A stretch of DNA of 64,000 nucleotides from Solibaculum mannosilyticum (GCF_015140235.1 NZ_AP023321.1:124001-188000); one strand, 5' to 3'. Shown: positions 8,651 through 17,619, counted from the first letter of the stretch. The notes: generated from the letters alone by a model not told the origin. Program-made: numbers and translations.

Positions 8651-9610
8651 ATGAGTTTTCACGGCAAGAACATCAAGATCTTTGCGGCCAATGCCAGCCG
8701 GAACATCGCAAAATCGGTGGCGGAACAGCTGGGTCTGCCTCTGGGGAGAAGCGATGTCTCCACCTTCAGCGATGGGGAAATTTCGGTTTCCTTTCACGAA
8801 AGCGTGCGGGGATGCGATGTATTCCTCGTACAGTCCACCTGTGCGCCGGTCAATGACAACATCATGGAACTGCTTATTATGATCGATGCCTGTAAACGTG
8901 CATCGGCCGGATGTATTGCGGCCGTCATCCCATATTTTGGGTATGCCCGTCAGGATCGTAAAGCCAAGGCCAGGGATCCGATCTCGGCAAAATTGATAGC
9001 CGATATCCTGACGGCGGCCGGGGCGGACCGGGTATTGACCATGGATCTGCACGCTGCGCAGATTCAGGGATTTTTTGATATTCCGGTGGACAATCTTAAC
9101 GGCGTACCGGTGCTGGTCCCTTATTTCCAACAGCTGTTTGGCGCCGAGCGACAGGACGTAGTGATTGTCTCACCCGACTTTGGATCGGTGACCCGGGCCA
9201 GGGCATTTTCCCAGCGTTTTGGGAATGCTCCCATCGCCATTATTGACAAACGCCGTCCGAAGGCTAATGTGTGTGAAGTGATGAACATCATTGGCGATGT
9301 GAGGGGTAAAAGGGTGATCCTGGTGGACGATATGATCGATACTGCCGGTACCCTTTGCAATGCTGCCAAAGCGGTGATGGAGATCGGCGGGGCCAGGGAG
9401 GTCTATGCCTGTGCTACCCATGGGGTGTTGTCGGGCAGCGCGCTGGAACGCATTGAGGACAGTCCGTTGAAGGAAGTGGTGCTGCTGGACACCATTCCAG
9501 CCAAGCAGTGTTCCTGCGGAAAGATTAAGTATTTGCCGGTGGCCCCAGTATTTGCCGAAGCCATCTCCCGTATTTCGTCCAACCGGCCGGTTTCTACCAT
9601 GTTTAATTAA
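8651..9610 (+). CDS. prs: Ribose-phosphate pyrophosphokinase (PRPP synthetase)
   Basis: This 319-residue enzyme makes PRPP from ribose 5-phosphate and ATP for nucleotide, His, Trp and NAD synthesis. Motifs are [48 protein letters not shown] and the PRPP-binding loop [13 protein letters not shown]. The length is typical of class I enzymes. It lies 71 bp downstream of glmU in the conserved glmU-prs-pth-mfd order, and the next gene starts 16 bp after its stop, so they are probably co-transcribed. Confidence 0.96.
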   Translation: MSFHGKNIKIFAANASRNIAKSVAEQLGLPLGRSDVSTFSDGEISVSFHESVRGCDVFLVQSTCAPVNDNIMELLIMIDACKRASAGCIAAVIPYFGYARQDRKAKARDPISAKLIADILTAAGADRVLTMDLHAAQIQGFFDIPVDNLNGVPVLVPYFQQLFGAERQDVVIVSPDFGSVTRARAFSQRFGNAPIAIIDKRRPKANVCEVMNIIGDVRGKRVILVDDMIDTAGTLCNAAKAVMEIGGAREVYACATHGVLSGSALERIEDSPLKEVVLLDTIPAKQCSCGKIKYLPVAPVFAEAISRISSNRPVSTMFN

Positions 9611-9626
9611 GGAGGATGCATCCTAT

Positions 9627-10205
9627 ATGGCGACAGAACGTGAAAAGATGCTGCAAGGCGAACTGTACTATTCTCCCGATCCAGAACTGGACAGATTGCG
9701 TATCCAAACCAGGGACTTGGTGGAGCGTTATAATGCCACCCATGCAGCGGAAAAAGAATTGCGTCTTTCTCTGCTCAAGGAGCTATTCCAAGAGGTAGGG
9801 GATGACAATATTGGAATCGAGCCCCCCTTCCACTGCGATTACGGCCATAACATCAAGGTGGGAAAGCACTTCTTTGCCAATTTCGGCTGTATGATTTTAG
9901 ACGTATGTCCTGTCACCATCGGGGACTACTGTCTCATCGGCCCCGGCGTACATATTTATGCTGCCACCCATCCCCTGGATCCGGAGATCCGGAAACAGGG
10001 ACTGGAATGTGGGAAACCAGTGACCATCGGCAATAATGTCTGGATTGGCGGGCATTCGGTCATCAACCCGGGCGTCACTATTGGAGATAACGCCGTCATT
10101 GCATCCGGGTCAGTGGTGACTAAGGATGTACCAGCTAATACAGTGGTGGGTGGATGCCCGGCCAAAGTGCTCCGGGGGATAGAATCCCCTGCCAAGCCGC
10201 TCTGA
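9627..10205 (+). CDS. maa: Maltose/galactoside O-acetyltransferase family (Maa-like)
   Basis: This 192-residue acetyl-CoA transferase has the maltose acetyltransferase N-terminal cap ([21 protein letters not shown]) followed by a hexapeptide left-handed beta-helix. The His-containing motif is [14 protein letters not shown], and the helix end is [13 protein letters not shown]. Substrates of this family are sugars or thiogalactosides; the natural one is unknown. The ATG at 9627 follows AAGGAGG (9609-9615). It sits where ctc/rplY usually lies between prs and pth. Its last codons overlap the first copy of a short duplication (10176-10319). Confidence 0.88.
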   Translation: MATEREKMLQGELYYSPDPELDRLRIQTRDLVERYNATHAAEKELRLSLLKELFQEVGDDNIGIEPPFHCDYGHNIKVGKHFFANFGCMILDVCPVTIGDYCLIGPGVHIYAATHPLDPEIRKQGLECGKPVTIGNNVWIGGHSVINPGVTIGDNAVIASGSVVTKDVPANTVVGGCPAKVLRGIESPAKPL

Positions 10206-10319
10206 GGCTGGAGGATACGCTTGTTTATACGGACACGGTACCCTGAGTCCCTCGGTGAATATTGGCATCCAAGTGGGATAGAATCCCTCCCAAAGCCGCT
10301 CTGAGGTTAAGATAATACG
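10176..10319 (+). repeat. Direct duplication of the maa 3' end
   Basis: Positions 10176-10219, ending in the maa stop region, recur at 10275-10319 with small changes. Both hold GGGATAGAATCCC, then a stretch ending AAGCCGCTCTGAGG and a GATA.ACG tail. The second copy is non-coding. It looks like a relic of a local duplication of about 100 bp. The gap 10206-10403 holds this and the next terminator, and no gene. Confidence 0.75.
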
Positions 10320-10340
10320 TTTTATCCATTTTAAGTTTGC

Positions 10341-10374
10341 GCTGCCCGGGCGTTTGACGTCCGGGCGGCTTTTG
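10341..10374 (+). terminator. Probable terminator before pth
   Basis: GCTGCCCGGGCG 10341-10352 pairs, with G-U wobbles, to CGTCCGGGCGGC 10358-10369 and is followed by TTTTG. The T-run is short, so read-through into pth is possible. Confidence 0.6.
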
Positions 10375-10403
10375 CGTGTATACGTGCATAAAGGAGTCTT
10401 ACC

Positions 10404-11003
10404 ATGTTTTTTCGCAAACCAAAACCCATAGGTCCAGTGGATTTCTTGATTGTAGGGCTAGGAAATCCCGGCAAGAAGTACGAAGGGACCCGTCACAATG
10501 CTGGATTTATGGCAATCGATGTATTGGCGAATCGTCTGGGCGTTAAGTTGGACCGGCTCAAGTATAAGTCTCTTTGCTGTCAGGTGGAGTTGGGAGATAA
10601 ACGCTGTCTTCTGATGAAACCCCAGACCTTTATGAACAATTCTGGAGAGGCTGTCCAGGAGGCGGCGAGATTTTACAAAATCCCAGCCGAACGAGTACTT
10701 GTGCTGTTTGACGATATCTCTCTCCCTCCCGGCAAGCTGCGAATCCGGCGCAAGGGTTCGGACGGCGGACACAATGGCATTAAGAGTATCATCTACCTCT
10801 TGAATTCCGATCAGTTTCCCCGTGTCAAGATCGGCGTGGGGAAAAAGCCTCATCCGGATTATGATTTGGCCAGCTGGGTGCTGTCCGGATTCTCTAAGCC
10901 CGATCAGCAGCTCATGTTGGAGGCTTACGATAAAGCAGCCGATGCAGTGGAGTTGCTGGTCAAAGGGGAAACCGACAAGGCAATGAATTTGTATAACGGT
11001 TAA
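10404..11003 (+). CDS. pth: Peptidyl-tRNA hydrolase
   Basis: This 199-residue enzyme releases peptides from peptidyl-tRNA after abortive translation. Visible motifs are IVGLGNPGKKYEGTRHNAGF (substrate loop and catalytic His), KPQTFMNNSG, FDDISLPPGKLRIR and GSDGGHNGIKS. The length is typical. It is followed by mfd, as in Bacillus (spoVC-mfd). The ribosome site AAAGGAG lies just upstream of the ATG. Confidence 0.96.
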   Translation: MFFRKPKPIGPVDFLIVGLGNPGKKYEGTRHNAGFMAIDVLANRLGVKLDRLKYKSLCCQVELGDKRCLLMKPQTFMNNSGEAVQEAARFYKIPAERVLVLFDDISLPPGKLRIRRKGSDGGHNGIKSIIYLLNSDQFPRVKIGVGKKPHPDYDLASWVLSGFSKPDQQLMLEAYDKAADAVELLVKGETDKAMNLYNG

Positions 11004-11160
11004 CGTCGGCGGGGCAGGCAGAGCCTGCATCCACGTCGCGCACCAGGTTGGGAGAAAGCCGAAGGGAAGGATCCCGCGAGGGTATCTTGTGCAGGGGATA
11101 GGCAGTCTGCTAAAGATACCGTGTCCGTAGAGGAAAAGCCTTACAAAAGTTCTAGGGCGA
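11004..11160. other. Structured intergenic region after pth, function unknown
   Basis: This G+C-rich stretch has no credible gene but several inverted repeats: GCAGGC/GCCTGC near 11017-11030, and GGTATCTT near 11077 pairing perfectly with AAGATACC near 11113 around an inner GCAG/CTGC. I do not recognise a known RNA family (it does not look like 6S, RNase P, SRP or a known riboswitch). It could be a small RNA or untranslated structure. Its last bases start a sequence resembling the 103-bp repeats at 50566-51162. Confidence 0.4.
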
Positions 11161-11166
11161 AGTGGC

Positions 11167-11203
11167 GGCGGGCACTGCCCGCCCGCTTTCCCCTTGTTTT
11201 TTT
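11167..11203 (+). terminator. Rho-independent terminator after pth
   Basis: GGCGGGCA 11167-11174 and TGCCCGCC 11176-11183 form a compact G+C stem followed by CTTTCCCCTTGTTTTTTTA. Confidence 0.75.
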
Positions 11204-11221
11204 ATTTGTTTCTGGTATACT
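11194..11221 (+). promoter_or_regulatory. Candidate promoter for mfd
   Basis: TTGTTT 11194-11199, a 16-bp spacer and TATACT 11216-11221 preceded by TGG. It overlaps the tail of the preceding terminator and lies about 105 bp before the mfd start. Confidence 0.5.
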
Positions 11222-11246
11222 ACCGGGAGAACATCCCGGACATCCA

Positions 11247-11302
11247 GCGGAAACCAGAGGGTAGGTCCCTTCTGGTTTCCGCCGTTGTCCGTTGCAACGG
11301 AC
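11247..11302 (+). promoter_or_regulatory. Two strong palindromes in the mfd leader
   Basis: GCGGAAACCAGA 11247-11258 pairs perfectly with TCTGGTTTCCGC 11271-11282. Immediately after is GTCCGTTGCAACGGAC (11287-11302), a perfect 16-bp palindrome. Both lie between the promoter and the start of mfd, and there is no T-run. They could be an mRNA structure or an operator. Confidence 0.5.
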
Positions 11303-11327
11303 CCAAACAGGAAAGAGAGGCGATGGC

Positions 11328-14300
11328 ATGACCTTTTTAACAAATGCCCTCAAAGGGCTTCCGGAATTTGATACTGTGGCCGGATGCATCCGAGCCGGCC
11401 GTGCTCCCATGGCGGTATCGGGACTGTCGGGCATCCAGAAAGCCCATTTTGTATACGCCTTGGGGCAGATGTTGGAAAGGCCGGCTATCGTACTGGCAGG
11501 GGATGAGTCGGAATGCGCCCAGCTGCAACGGGATCTGGAAGCCATGGGAGCTAGGGTTTTGTTATATCCGGCCAGGGACTTGACTTTTCAGAAGCTGGAA
11601 GGCATTTCCCGGGAATACGAGCACACCCGTCTTCAGGTACTCTACGCCCTGCAAAACGGCCAATGTGACGTGGTGCTCACAACCCCAGACGCCGCCATGC
11701 TCTACACCATTCCGCCCGCTCTTTTGCAGGAGCGGACGGTGCGCCTGCATTCCGGACAGCGCATTCCGCTTAAACAAATGGCGGCGGCCCTGGTGGATGC
11801 CGGTTATGTGCGGGCCGACCAGGTCGACGGCATTGGGCAATTCTCCATCCGGGGCGGTATCTGCGATTTTTATGCTCCGGGGACTTCGGCGCCCACCCGC
11901 GTGGAGATGTGGGACGATGAGATCGACACCCTCCTCTCCTTTGACCCTGAGACCCAACGCCGTACCGAGCAGCTGGAGGAGGCGGTTATCACGCCGGCTG
12001 TGGAGATCCTCCCTCCCCCGGACGATCAATTGTCAGAGGGGATCCGACGCCTGCAAAAAGGGCTTAGAGGTGCCAAACACCAAGCGGCTCTCAACCATCT
12101 GAGCGAGGATCTGGATCGGTTGGAGGGGGGCGGAAGGCTCCACGCTTTGGACAAATACTTGCCGCTCATTTATCCGCAGAGGGCGAGCCTTTTTGACTAC
12201 ATCGGGGATGGAATGCTGTTTGTATCCGATCCGGTAAAGGTCAAAGAGAGGGCCCATTCCTTCCACTGGCAGATGGGAGAGGACATCAAGTCCATGCTGG
12301 AGGAGGGCATCCTCTGCAAGGGAATCACGGAATTCAGCCTGCCGGGCGAACAAATGCCGGGGATTTATGAACAATATAGAGCCGTTTATTTGGATGCATT
12401 CACAAGGGCGGGATACGAGACGCCTTTGAGACATCTGATATCGGTCAATACCCGTCAGCTGTCGGTGTGGGCCGGGGGGCTTGACCTGCTCAAAGAGGAC
12501 ATCGAACCCATGCTGGATCGCAATTGGGCGGTGGCCGTGCTGGCGGGGACCGGGAAGTCGGCCGACAATCTGTGCCGTAACCTGCGGGAATTGGGATTGC
12601 CTGCGGTTTATGTGGAACGGTGTGAAATGCTTATACCGGGACAGATCACCATTTTGCCCGGCAGCCTGTCGGCCGGGATGGAGTATCCCGGGGCCAAAGT
12701 GGGGATCCTCACCCAGGGACAGATTGCCGCCGTCCGCAAACGCAAGGTGCGTCATAAGGCGGGGGACACCCTCACCAGCCTTTCCGATCTCTCCATCGGG
12801 GATTATGTGGTGCACGCCACCCACGGCATCGGCTTGTTTGAAGGCATCCACAAGATGGACGTCCACGGCGTCATCAAGGACTATATCAAGATCCGGTACG
12901 ACAAGGGGGATATCCTCTACGTCCCGGTGACGCAGCTTGACCTGGTGTCCAAATACATCGGCCCCAAAGAGGACAGCAAGGTGAAGCTCCACCGTCTGGG
13001 CGGCACCGAGTGGCAGAAAGCCCGGTCCCGGGTGCGCAAGGCGGTCAAGGACATGGCCAAACAGCTCATCAAGCTGTACGCCGAGCGCATGAAGGTGGAG
13101 GGGTTTGCCTGCGGTCCGGACACCGACTGGCAAAGCGATTTTGAACGGCGCTTCGCCTACGAGGAGACCGAGGATCAGCTGCGGTGCGTGGACGAGATCA
13201 AAGCTGATATGGAGCGGTCTTTTCCCATGGACCGGCTGCTGTGCGGCGACGTGGGATTCGGCAAAACCGAAGTGGCCCTAAGAGGCGCCTTCAAGTGTAT
13301 CGACAACGGCCGTCAGTGTGCTCTGCTGGTGCCCACAACCATCCTGGCCTGGCAGCATTATCAGACCATTCTGACCCGTTTTGAGGGATTCCCCATCAAG
13401 GTGGAGGTGCTGTCCCGCTACCGCACGCCAAAGCAACAGGCCGCCATCCTCAATAAGCTCAGGCGCGGGGAGATCGACATGATCGTCGGCACTCACCGTC
13501 TGGTGCAGAAGGACGTCCAGTTTAAAAACCTGGGTCTGGTCATTGTGGACGAGGAACAACGGTTCGGCGTGGCCCAGAAGGAGAAACTCAAAGAGTTGTT
13601 CCCAGGGGTGGACTGCCTGACCCTGTCGGCCACGCCCATCCCGCGGACCCTCAATATGGCCATGTCAGGGGTGCGGGATATGTCGGTCATCGAGGAGGCC
13701 CCTCAGGACCGGCATCCGGTGCAGACCTACGTGGTGGAGTACGACCCGGCTGTTTTGGACGAGGCTATCCGGAGGGAACTGCGCCGCGGCGGACAGGTTT
13801 ACTACCTGCACAACCGGGTGGAATCCATCGAGCAGACGGCCTACCGCATCTCCCAGCGCATCCCCGGGGCCAAGGTAGGGGTGGCCCACGGCAAGATGAC
13901 GGAGGAAGCTTTGTCGGACGTGTGGGAACAGCTTCTGGGCAATGAGATCAACGTCCTGGTGTGCACCACCATCATTGAGACAGGGGTGGATATCCCCAAC
14001 TGCAATACCCTCATCATTGAGAACGCCGACCGTATGGGCCTTGCCCAGCTGCACCAGTTGAGAGGACGTGTGGGACGTTCCTCCCGACGGGCTTACGCCT
14101 ATCTCACCTTTGCCGGGGGGAAGGTGCTTTCGGAGATTTCCACCAAACGTCTGGCCGCCATCCGGGAATTTACGGAATTCGGATCGGGATTCAAGATCGC
14201 CATGCGGGATCTGGAGATCCGGGGCGCCGGCAACATCCTGGGCGCAGAACAGCACGGCCATATGGAGGCGGTGGGGTACGACATGTACTTGCGTCTTTTG

Positions 14301-14801
14301 TCCGAGGCGGTGGACGAGGAGAAGGGGGAGAAAACCACACGTCGGGAAGCCGAGTGTCTGGTGGACGTCCAGATCGGCGCCCACATCCCGGAGCAGTACA
14401 TCCCCAGTGCCGCCCAGCGTCTGGACATCTATCGCCGCATCGCCGACATCCGCACCCAAGAGGATGTCTCAGACGTGCTGGATGAGCTCATCGACCGCTT
14501 TGGCGACGTGCCCGACGCGGTGGCCGGACTGGTGGAGGTATCTCTGCTGCGCAATATGGCTGCCGATCTGGGGATCAGCGAGATCTCCCAGAAAAACGAC
14601 CGTCTGCTGTTTTACATCCACATCCCCGATCTGGAACGGACCTCCCGCCTGATGGCCAATATGAAGGGTCGGGTCATGCTCAGCGCCGGCCAGAAGCCAT
14701 ATATCCAGGTCAAGATGCTGCCGGGACAGTCCCCACTGGCCTGCATGCGGGAGACATTGGAGGGCATGGCAGACGTCAAAGAGGAAAAAAGGTCCAAATA
14801 A
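11328..14801 (+). CDS. mfd: Transcription-repair coupling factor Mfd
   Basis: This 1157-residue translocase removes stalled RNA polymerase at lesions and recruits UvrA. The UvrB-like N-terminal module spans about 1-350. The RNA polymerase-interacting CarD-like domain is near 490-550 (GDYVVHATHGIGLFEGI). The RecG-like motor has LLCGDVGFGKTEVALR, VDEEQRFGV, TLSATPIPRTLNM and IIETGVDIPN with LRGRVGRSSR. A C-terminal regulatory domain follows. The length is normal and all helicase motifs are intact. The ATG at 11328 is preferred, with AGAGAGG upstream; a TTG at 11292 lies inside a palindrome. Confidence 0.97.
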   Translation: MTFLTNALKGLPEFDTVAGCIRAGRAPMAVSGLSGIQKAHFVYALGQMLERPAIVLAGDESECAQLQRDLEAMGARVLLYPARDLTFQKLEGISREYEHTRLQVLYALQNGQCDVVLTTPDAAMLYTIPPALLQERTVRLHSGQRIPLKQMAAALVDAGYVRADQVDGIGQFSIRGGICDFYAPGTSAPTRVEMWDDEIDTLLSFDPETQRRTEQLEEAVITPAVEILPPPDDQLSEGIRRLQKGLRGAKHQAALNHLSEDLDRLEGGGRLHALDKYLPLIYPQRASLFDYIGDGMLFVSDPVKVKERAHSFHWQMGEDIKSMLEEGILCKGITEFSLPGEQMPGIYEQYRAVYLDAFTRAGYETPLRHLISVNTRQLSVWAGGLDLLKEDIEPMLDRNWAVAVLAGTGKSADNLCRNLRELGLPAVYVERCEMLIPGQITILPGSLSAGMEYPGAKVGILTQGQIAAVRKRKVRHKAGDTLTSLSDLSIGDYVVHATHGIGLFEGIHKMDVHGVIKDYIKIRYDKGDILYVPVTQLDLVSKYIGPKEDSKVKLHRLGGTEWQKARSRVRKAVKDMAKQLIKLYAERMKVEGFACGPDTDWQSDFERRFAYEETEDQLRCVDEIKADMERSFPMDRLLCGDVGFGKTEVALRGAFKCIDNGRQCALLVPTTILAWQHYQTILTRFEGFPIKVEVLSRYRTPKQQAAILNKLRRGEIDMIVGTHRLVQKDVQFKNLGLVIVDEEQRFGVAQKEKLKELFPGVDCLTLSATPIPRTLNMAMSGVRDMSVIEEAPQDRHPVQTYVVEYDPAVLDEAIRRELRRGGQVYYLHNRVESIEQTAYRISQRIPGAKVGVAHGKMTEEALSDVWEQLLGNEINVLVCTTIIETGVDIPNCNTLIIENADRMGLAQLHQLRGRVGRSSRRAYAYLTFAGGKVLSEISTKRLAAIREFTEFGSGFKIAMRDLEIRGAGNILGAEQHGHMEAVGYDMYLRLLSEAVDEEKGEKTTRREAECLVDVQIGAHIPEQYIPSAAQRLDIYRRIADIRTQEDVSDVLDELIDRFGDVPDAVAGLVEVSLLRNMAADLGISEISQKNDRLLFYIHIPDLERTSRLMANMKGRVMLSAGQKPYIQVKMLPGQSPLACMRETLEGMADVKEEKRSK

Positions 14802-14815
14802 TAGCTTCATGGAAC

Positions 14816-14846
14816 AAAAAGGACGGGTATTATAATACCCGTCCTT
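14816..14846. terminator. Bidirectional terminator between mfd and XRE gene
   Basis: AAAAAGGACGGGTATT and AATACCCGTCCTTTT form a perfect palindrome, with A-run and T-run flanks serving both converging genes. Confidence 0.9.
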
Positions 14847-14858
14847 TTGCTTTGTATT

Positions 14859-15107
14859 TTACATTTCATCGCGTCCAAATAAAGAATCCAGCGACACCTG
14901 GAGCACTTTTGAAATGGCGTCGATTTCAATGTCAGTGATAGCTCGCCTGCCGTTCTCGATGCGGGAGATGGAACCGCGGCAGGTGTAAACCGCCATCAGC
15001 TCCAATTTCTCCGAAAGCTGCTTTTGGCTTAAGCCTGCTGCAATGCGCGCCCTCCTGATACGCCCGCCAATTATATTGAGCTGTTCTGAATCCCGGATTC
15101 TTTTCAT
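14859..15107 (-). CDS. Small XRE-family DNA-binding protein
   Basis: This protein of about 82 residues is almost entirely one Cro/C1-type helix-turn-helix domain: GRIRRARIAAGLSQKQLSEK, RGSISRIENGRRAITD and ISKVLQVSLDSLFG. Such stand-alone regulators are common and the target is not evident. The ATG at 15107 is used; a GTG at 15116 in the same frame is possible. Neither has a strong ribosome site. It converges on mfd and shares the bidirectional terminator. Confidence 0.8.
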   Translation of the reverse strand: MKRIRDSEQLNIIGGRIRRARIAAGLSQKQLSEKLELMAVYTCRGSISRIENGRRAITDIEIDAISKVLQVSLDSLFGRDEM

Positions 15108-15298
15108 AAAAAACACCCAAATGTCTTGTTTTAGAATCTAGGATAAAACAATCCGGGATATCCTGTCAATAGGGGAAAAGGAAATGATATATCAAGGCGG
15201 GTGGGGAATAGGATTCCCGAAAAGTAGACTAAAGTTTGTTGCTTTCTCACGAAAAGAGAGGGAAATTATGATTCTTTTGTAAATAGTTGATTTTTTAG

Positions 15299-15328
15299 TG
15301 GACAAAGGGGCGTAATGGATGGTATAAT
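15299..15328 (+). promoter_or_regulatory. Promoter for the foldase-like lipoprotein
   Basis: TGGACA 15299-15304, an 18-bp spacer and TATAAT 15323-15328 lie 44 bp before the start codon. Confidence 0.6.
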
Positions 15329-15371
15329 GGCAAATGCAACAAATGATCGTGAAAAACAGGAGGAACCTTCA

Positions 15372-16466
15372 ATGAAAATGGCAAAACGCATGGTTACAGC
15401 CCTATTGGCTTTGGTGATGGCCCTGTCCCTTGCGTCCTGCTCGGATACCAGTTGGGTGGTCAAGAGCGGCGACGAAACCATCTCAGCCGGGGTTTATCTT
15501 TCGTATTTGTTTGACGCTTACTACGGCCAGGCCTATACATACGCTTATACAGGCCAGGATCCTTCGGCTGTGTTCGATAAGCAGATCGAGGAGAAGGACG
15601 CTGCCCAGTGGATGAAAGATACTGCGATGGAAAGCCTCAAGAAAAACATCGTCTATCGTAACTACATGGACGAACTCGGCCTCTCCTTTACGGACGAGGA
15701 GATTGAAAATGCCAACAAGCAGGCCGATTCCATGTACGACCAATTGACCGATTCCCTGAAACAGGGCGGCGTAGGCAAACAGTCTTTTGAAACTTTCTTC
15801 CAGCAGTCCATGGCGGCCAGCAAGGTATTTAACGGCCTTTATGGAGAAGGCGGTACCAAAGAAGTGCCGGTGGACGATATCCGGTCCTACTGGGAGGAAA
15901 ACTATTACCGCGTCAAGGTCATCAGTTCTTCTTTGATGGATAGCAACAATCAGGCTCTCAGTGATACTGATAAACAGGTCATTACCGATCGCCTGGATGG
16001 ATACAAAGATCAGATCAACAATGGTGAAGCCACCATGGATGAACTGATTGAGACCGAGAAAAAGGTACAGGAGGCCAGCAGTTCCAGTTCCTCCAGCAGT
16101 TCTTCCAGCTCCTCCAGTTCTTCAGGGACCGAGGAGGAAGAAGAGGAAACTGATACCGCTTCCTACGTCAGCAAGAGCGACGAGACCATGCCGGAACGCA
16201 CCGAGGCCCTGGAGGGCTTGGAAGTTGGTCAGGCCGCGACATTCACCTCCAACAACGTCTATTATGTAGTGCAGTTGCTTCCTTATGACGGCGATGACGC
16301 TGATTTAGTGGATAAAACATTTGAAACCAATCAGTCCTCTCTTCTTCAGGAGATGAAGGGTGAGGAATTTGACAGTGACATCAACACCCGTTTGGAAAGC
16401 CTTGAAGTCACCGTCAATGATGCCGCTGTAAAGCGCTACGATCCCAAGAAATTCATCGTAGAATAA
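15372..16466 (+). CDS. SurA/PrsA-like lipoprotein with polyserine insert
   Basis: This 364-residue secreted protein has a lipoprotein signal (ALVMALSLASCSD; Cys about residue 22). The middle resembles the N-terminal chaperone part of SurA/PrsA foldases (YMDELGLSFTDEEIENA, then EVPVDDIRSYWEENYYRVKV). The rest is laid out like a diverged parvulin domain, near VKVISSSLMD and again at LEGLEVGQAATFTSNN. In between is a run of 16 serines (16077-16124) followed by six glutamates. Isomerase activity is doubtful; a role in folding exported proteins is an inference. AGGAGG precedes the ATG at 15372. Confidence 0.72.
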   Translation: MKMAKRMVTALLALVMALSLASCSDTSWVVKSGDETISAGVYLSYLFDAYYGQAYTYAYTGQDPSAVFDKQIEEKDAAQWMKDTAMESLKKNIVYRNYMDELGLSFTDEEIENANKQADSMYDQLTDSLKQGGVGKQSFETFFQQSMAASKVFNGLYGEGGTKEVPVDDIRSYWEENYYRVKVISSSLMDSNNQALSDTDKQVITDRLDGYKDQINNGEATMDELIETEKKVQEASSSSSSSSSSSSSSSSGTEEEEEETDTASYVSKSDETMPERTEALEGLEVGQAATFTSNNVYYVVQLLPYDGDDADLVDKTFETNQSSLLQEMKGEEFDSDINTRLESLEVTVNDAAVKRYDPKKFIVE

Positions 16467-16490
16467 ACCGGTGGAAAAGATGCAGTGAAA

Positions 16491-16532
16491 AAAACAGCCC
16501 CAGACGGAAAATAATCCGTTTGGGGCTGTTTA
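16491..16532 (+). terminator. Rho-independent terminator
   Basis: AACAGCCCCAGACGGA and TCCGTTTGGGGCTGTT form a 16-bp stem with one mismatch, A-run before and T-rich after. Confidence 0.85.
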
Positions 16533-16556
16533 CTAAAAATATTTTCCGGGAAAAGA

Positions 16557-16607
16557 ATCCCCCGCCTTGGTCCTAATCTGATGATTGACCTTGGAGGGGG
16601 ATTTTTT
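16557..16607. terminator. Second hairpin, convergent with holB
   Basis: CCCCCGCCTTGGTC and GACCTTGGAGGGGG pair with an internal mismatch, followed by ATTTTTT on the plus strand. It lies 3 bp beyond the holB stop and may serve that strand too. Confidence 0.6.
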
Positions 16608-16609
16608 AA

Positions 16610-17602
16610 TTAACGATTTTGAGAGCACCGCCGTAAGACGGCACATAACCGTGTTACCAATAGGGACTGGTTGGCATTTGCATCCATCCATTGAGAGAAG
16701 CCGTCTACACTTTCCAGCAGACGCAACAGTTGATGCCGCGTGAGTTGGGAGGATAATTTGCCGGCTACCTCTGGAAGCCCGGAGAGAAGCGGTCCGCCGC
16801 CCTCCCGAAGGACCAAAGCATCCCGAAACAGCGTGGGCAAGATGGAGAGAACCGCCCGCGCCAGTGCCTTGTCATCCTGCAGCTTGCCGGTGGCAATGAG
16901 CAAAGGTAACTCGGCAGGGGTCAATAAAGCCTCTCCGATGCGGCCGGTCAGTTGAGCTGACTGGGAAGTCATACCGGCTTCCAGCATGGAAAGCGTATTG
17001 CCGATACTGCCGCCGCACAGCTGAGCCAGTTCTTTGATCTGTTTTGGATCGGCATCGGGACAGCGTTGTGTCACCACACGACAGGCTTCTTCTACCGTTA
17101 CCGGTTCCAAACCAAAGGTCATGCACCGGGAGGTGATGGTGGACAACATGGATTGACGGGCATCGGCCGTCAAAATCAGGCGCACATAGGAGGGCGGTTC
17201 CTCCAGTAACTTTAAAAGGGCGTTTTGCGCCTGCATCGTCATACGATGGGCGTTTGCCAAGATATATACTTTATAAGGGGATTCATTGGGCAGGATGCCA
17301 GCATCGCCCCGTACCTCACGGATGACGTCGATGTGGAAGGCCCCTGCCCGATCGGCCGAAGCGTACTCAAATACGTCCGGATGGATGCCTTCAAATACTT
17401 TGTGGCAGGGGGCACACTGGCCGCAAGGGACTTCCTCTTCCCCACGGCATAGAAGCGCCGCCGCCAAAAGGCGGGCCAAGGTCCGTTTCCCGCATCCGTT
17501 CTGCCCCGTGAGCAAGACGGCATGCGGCAGCTGGCCGGCGTCCACCAGACGGGCCAGCTGGCCTTTTACCGATTGATTCCCTACTAGACCATGAAACTTC
17601 AT
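16610..17602 (-). CDS. holB: DNA polymerase III delta-prime subunit
   Basis: This 330-residue clamp-loader subunit has a Walker-A-like GQNGCGKRTLA (about residues 33-43), the four-cysteine zinc module CRGEEEVPCGQCAPCHK, AHRMTMQAQNALLKLLEEPP, and the STITSRC sensor segment. The C-terminal collar domain is present and the length is normal. It is 17 bp downstream of darA, as in the conserved yaaO-(tmk)-darA-holB block; tmk is missing from this block. Confidence 0.94.
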   Translation of the reverse strand: MKFHGLVGNQSVKGQLARLVDAGQLPHAVLLTGQNGCGKRTLARLLAAALLCRGEEEVPCGQCAPCHKVFEGIHPDVFEYASADRAGAFHIDVIREVRGDAGILPNESPYKVYILANAHRMTMQAQNALLKLLEEPPSYVRLILTADARQSMLSTITSRCMTFGLEPVTVEEACRVVTQRCPDADPKQIKELAQLCGGSIGNTLSMLEAGMTSQSAQLTGRIGEALLTPAELPLLIATGKLQDDKALARAVLSILPTLFRDALVLREGGGPLLSGLPEVAGKLSSQLTRHQLLRLLESVDGFSQWMDANANQSLLVTRLCAVLRRCSQNR

Positions 17603-17619
17603 ACAAAGCCCTTACTCAA

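Noticed and set aside
10206-10403. Riboswitch upstream of pth
   Set aside because: No known aptamer pattern is visible; the stretch is explained by a duplication of the maa end plus a terminator hairpin.
12033-13133. 366-codon minus-strand frame inside mfd
   Set aside because: Shadow of mfd, whose domains cover the region completely.
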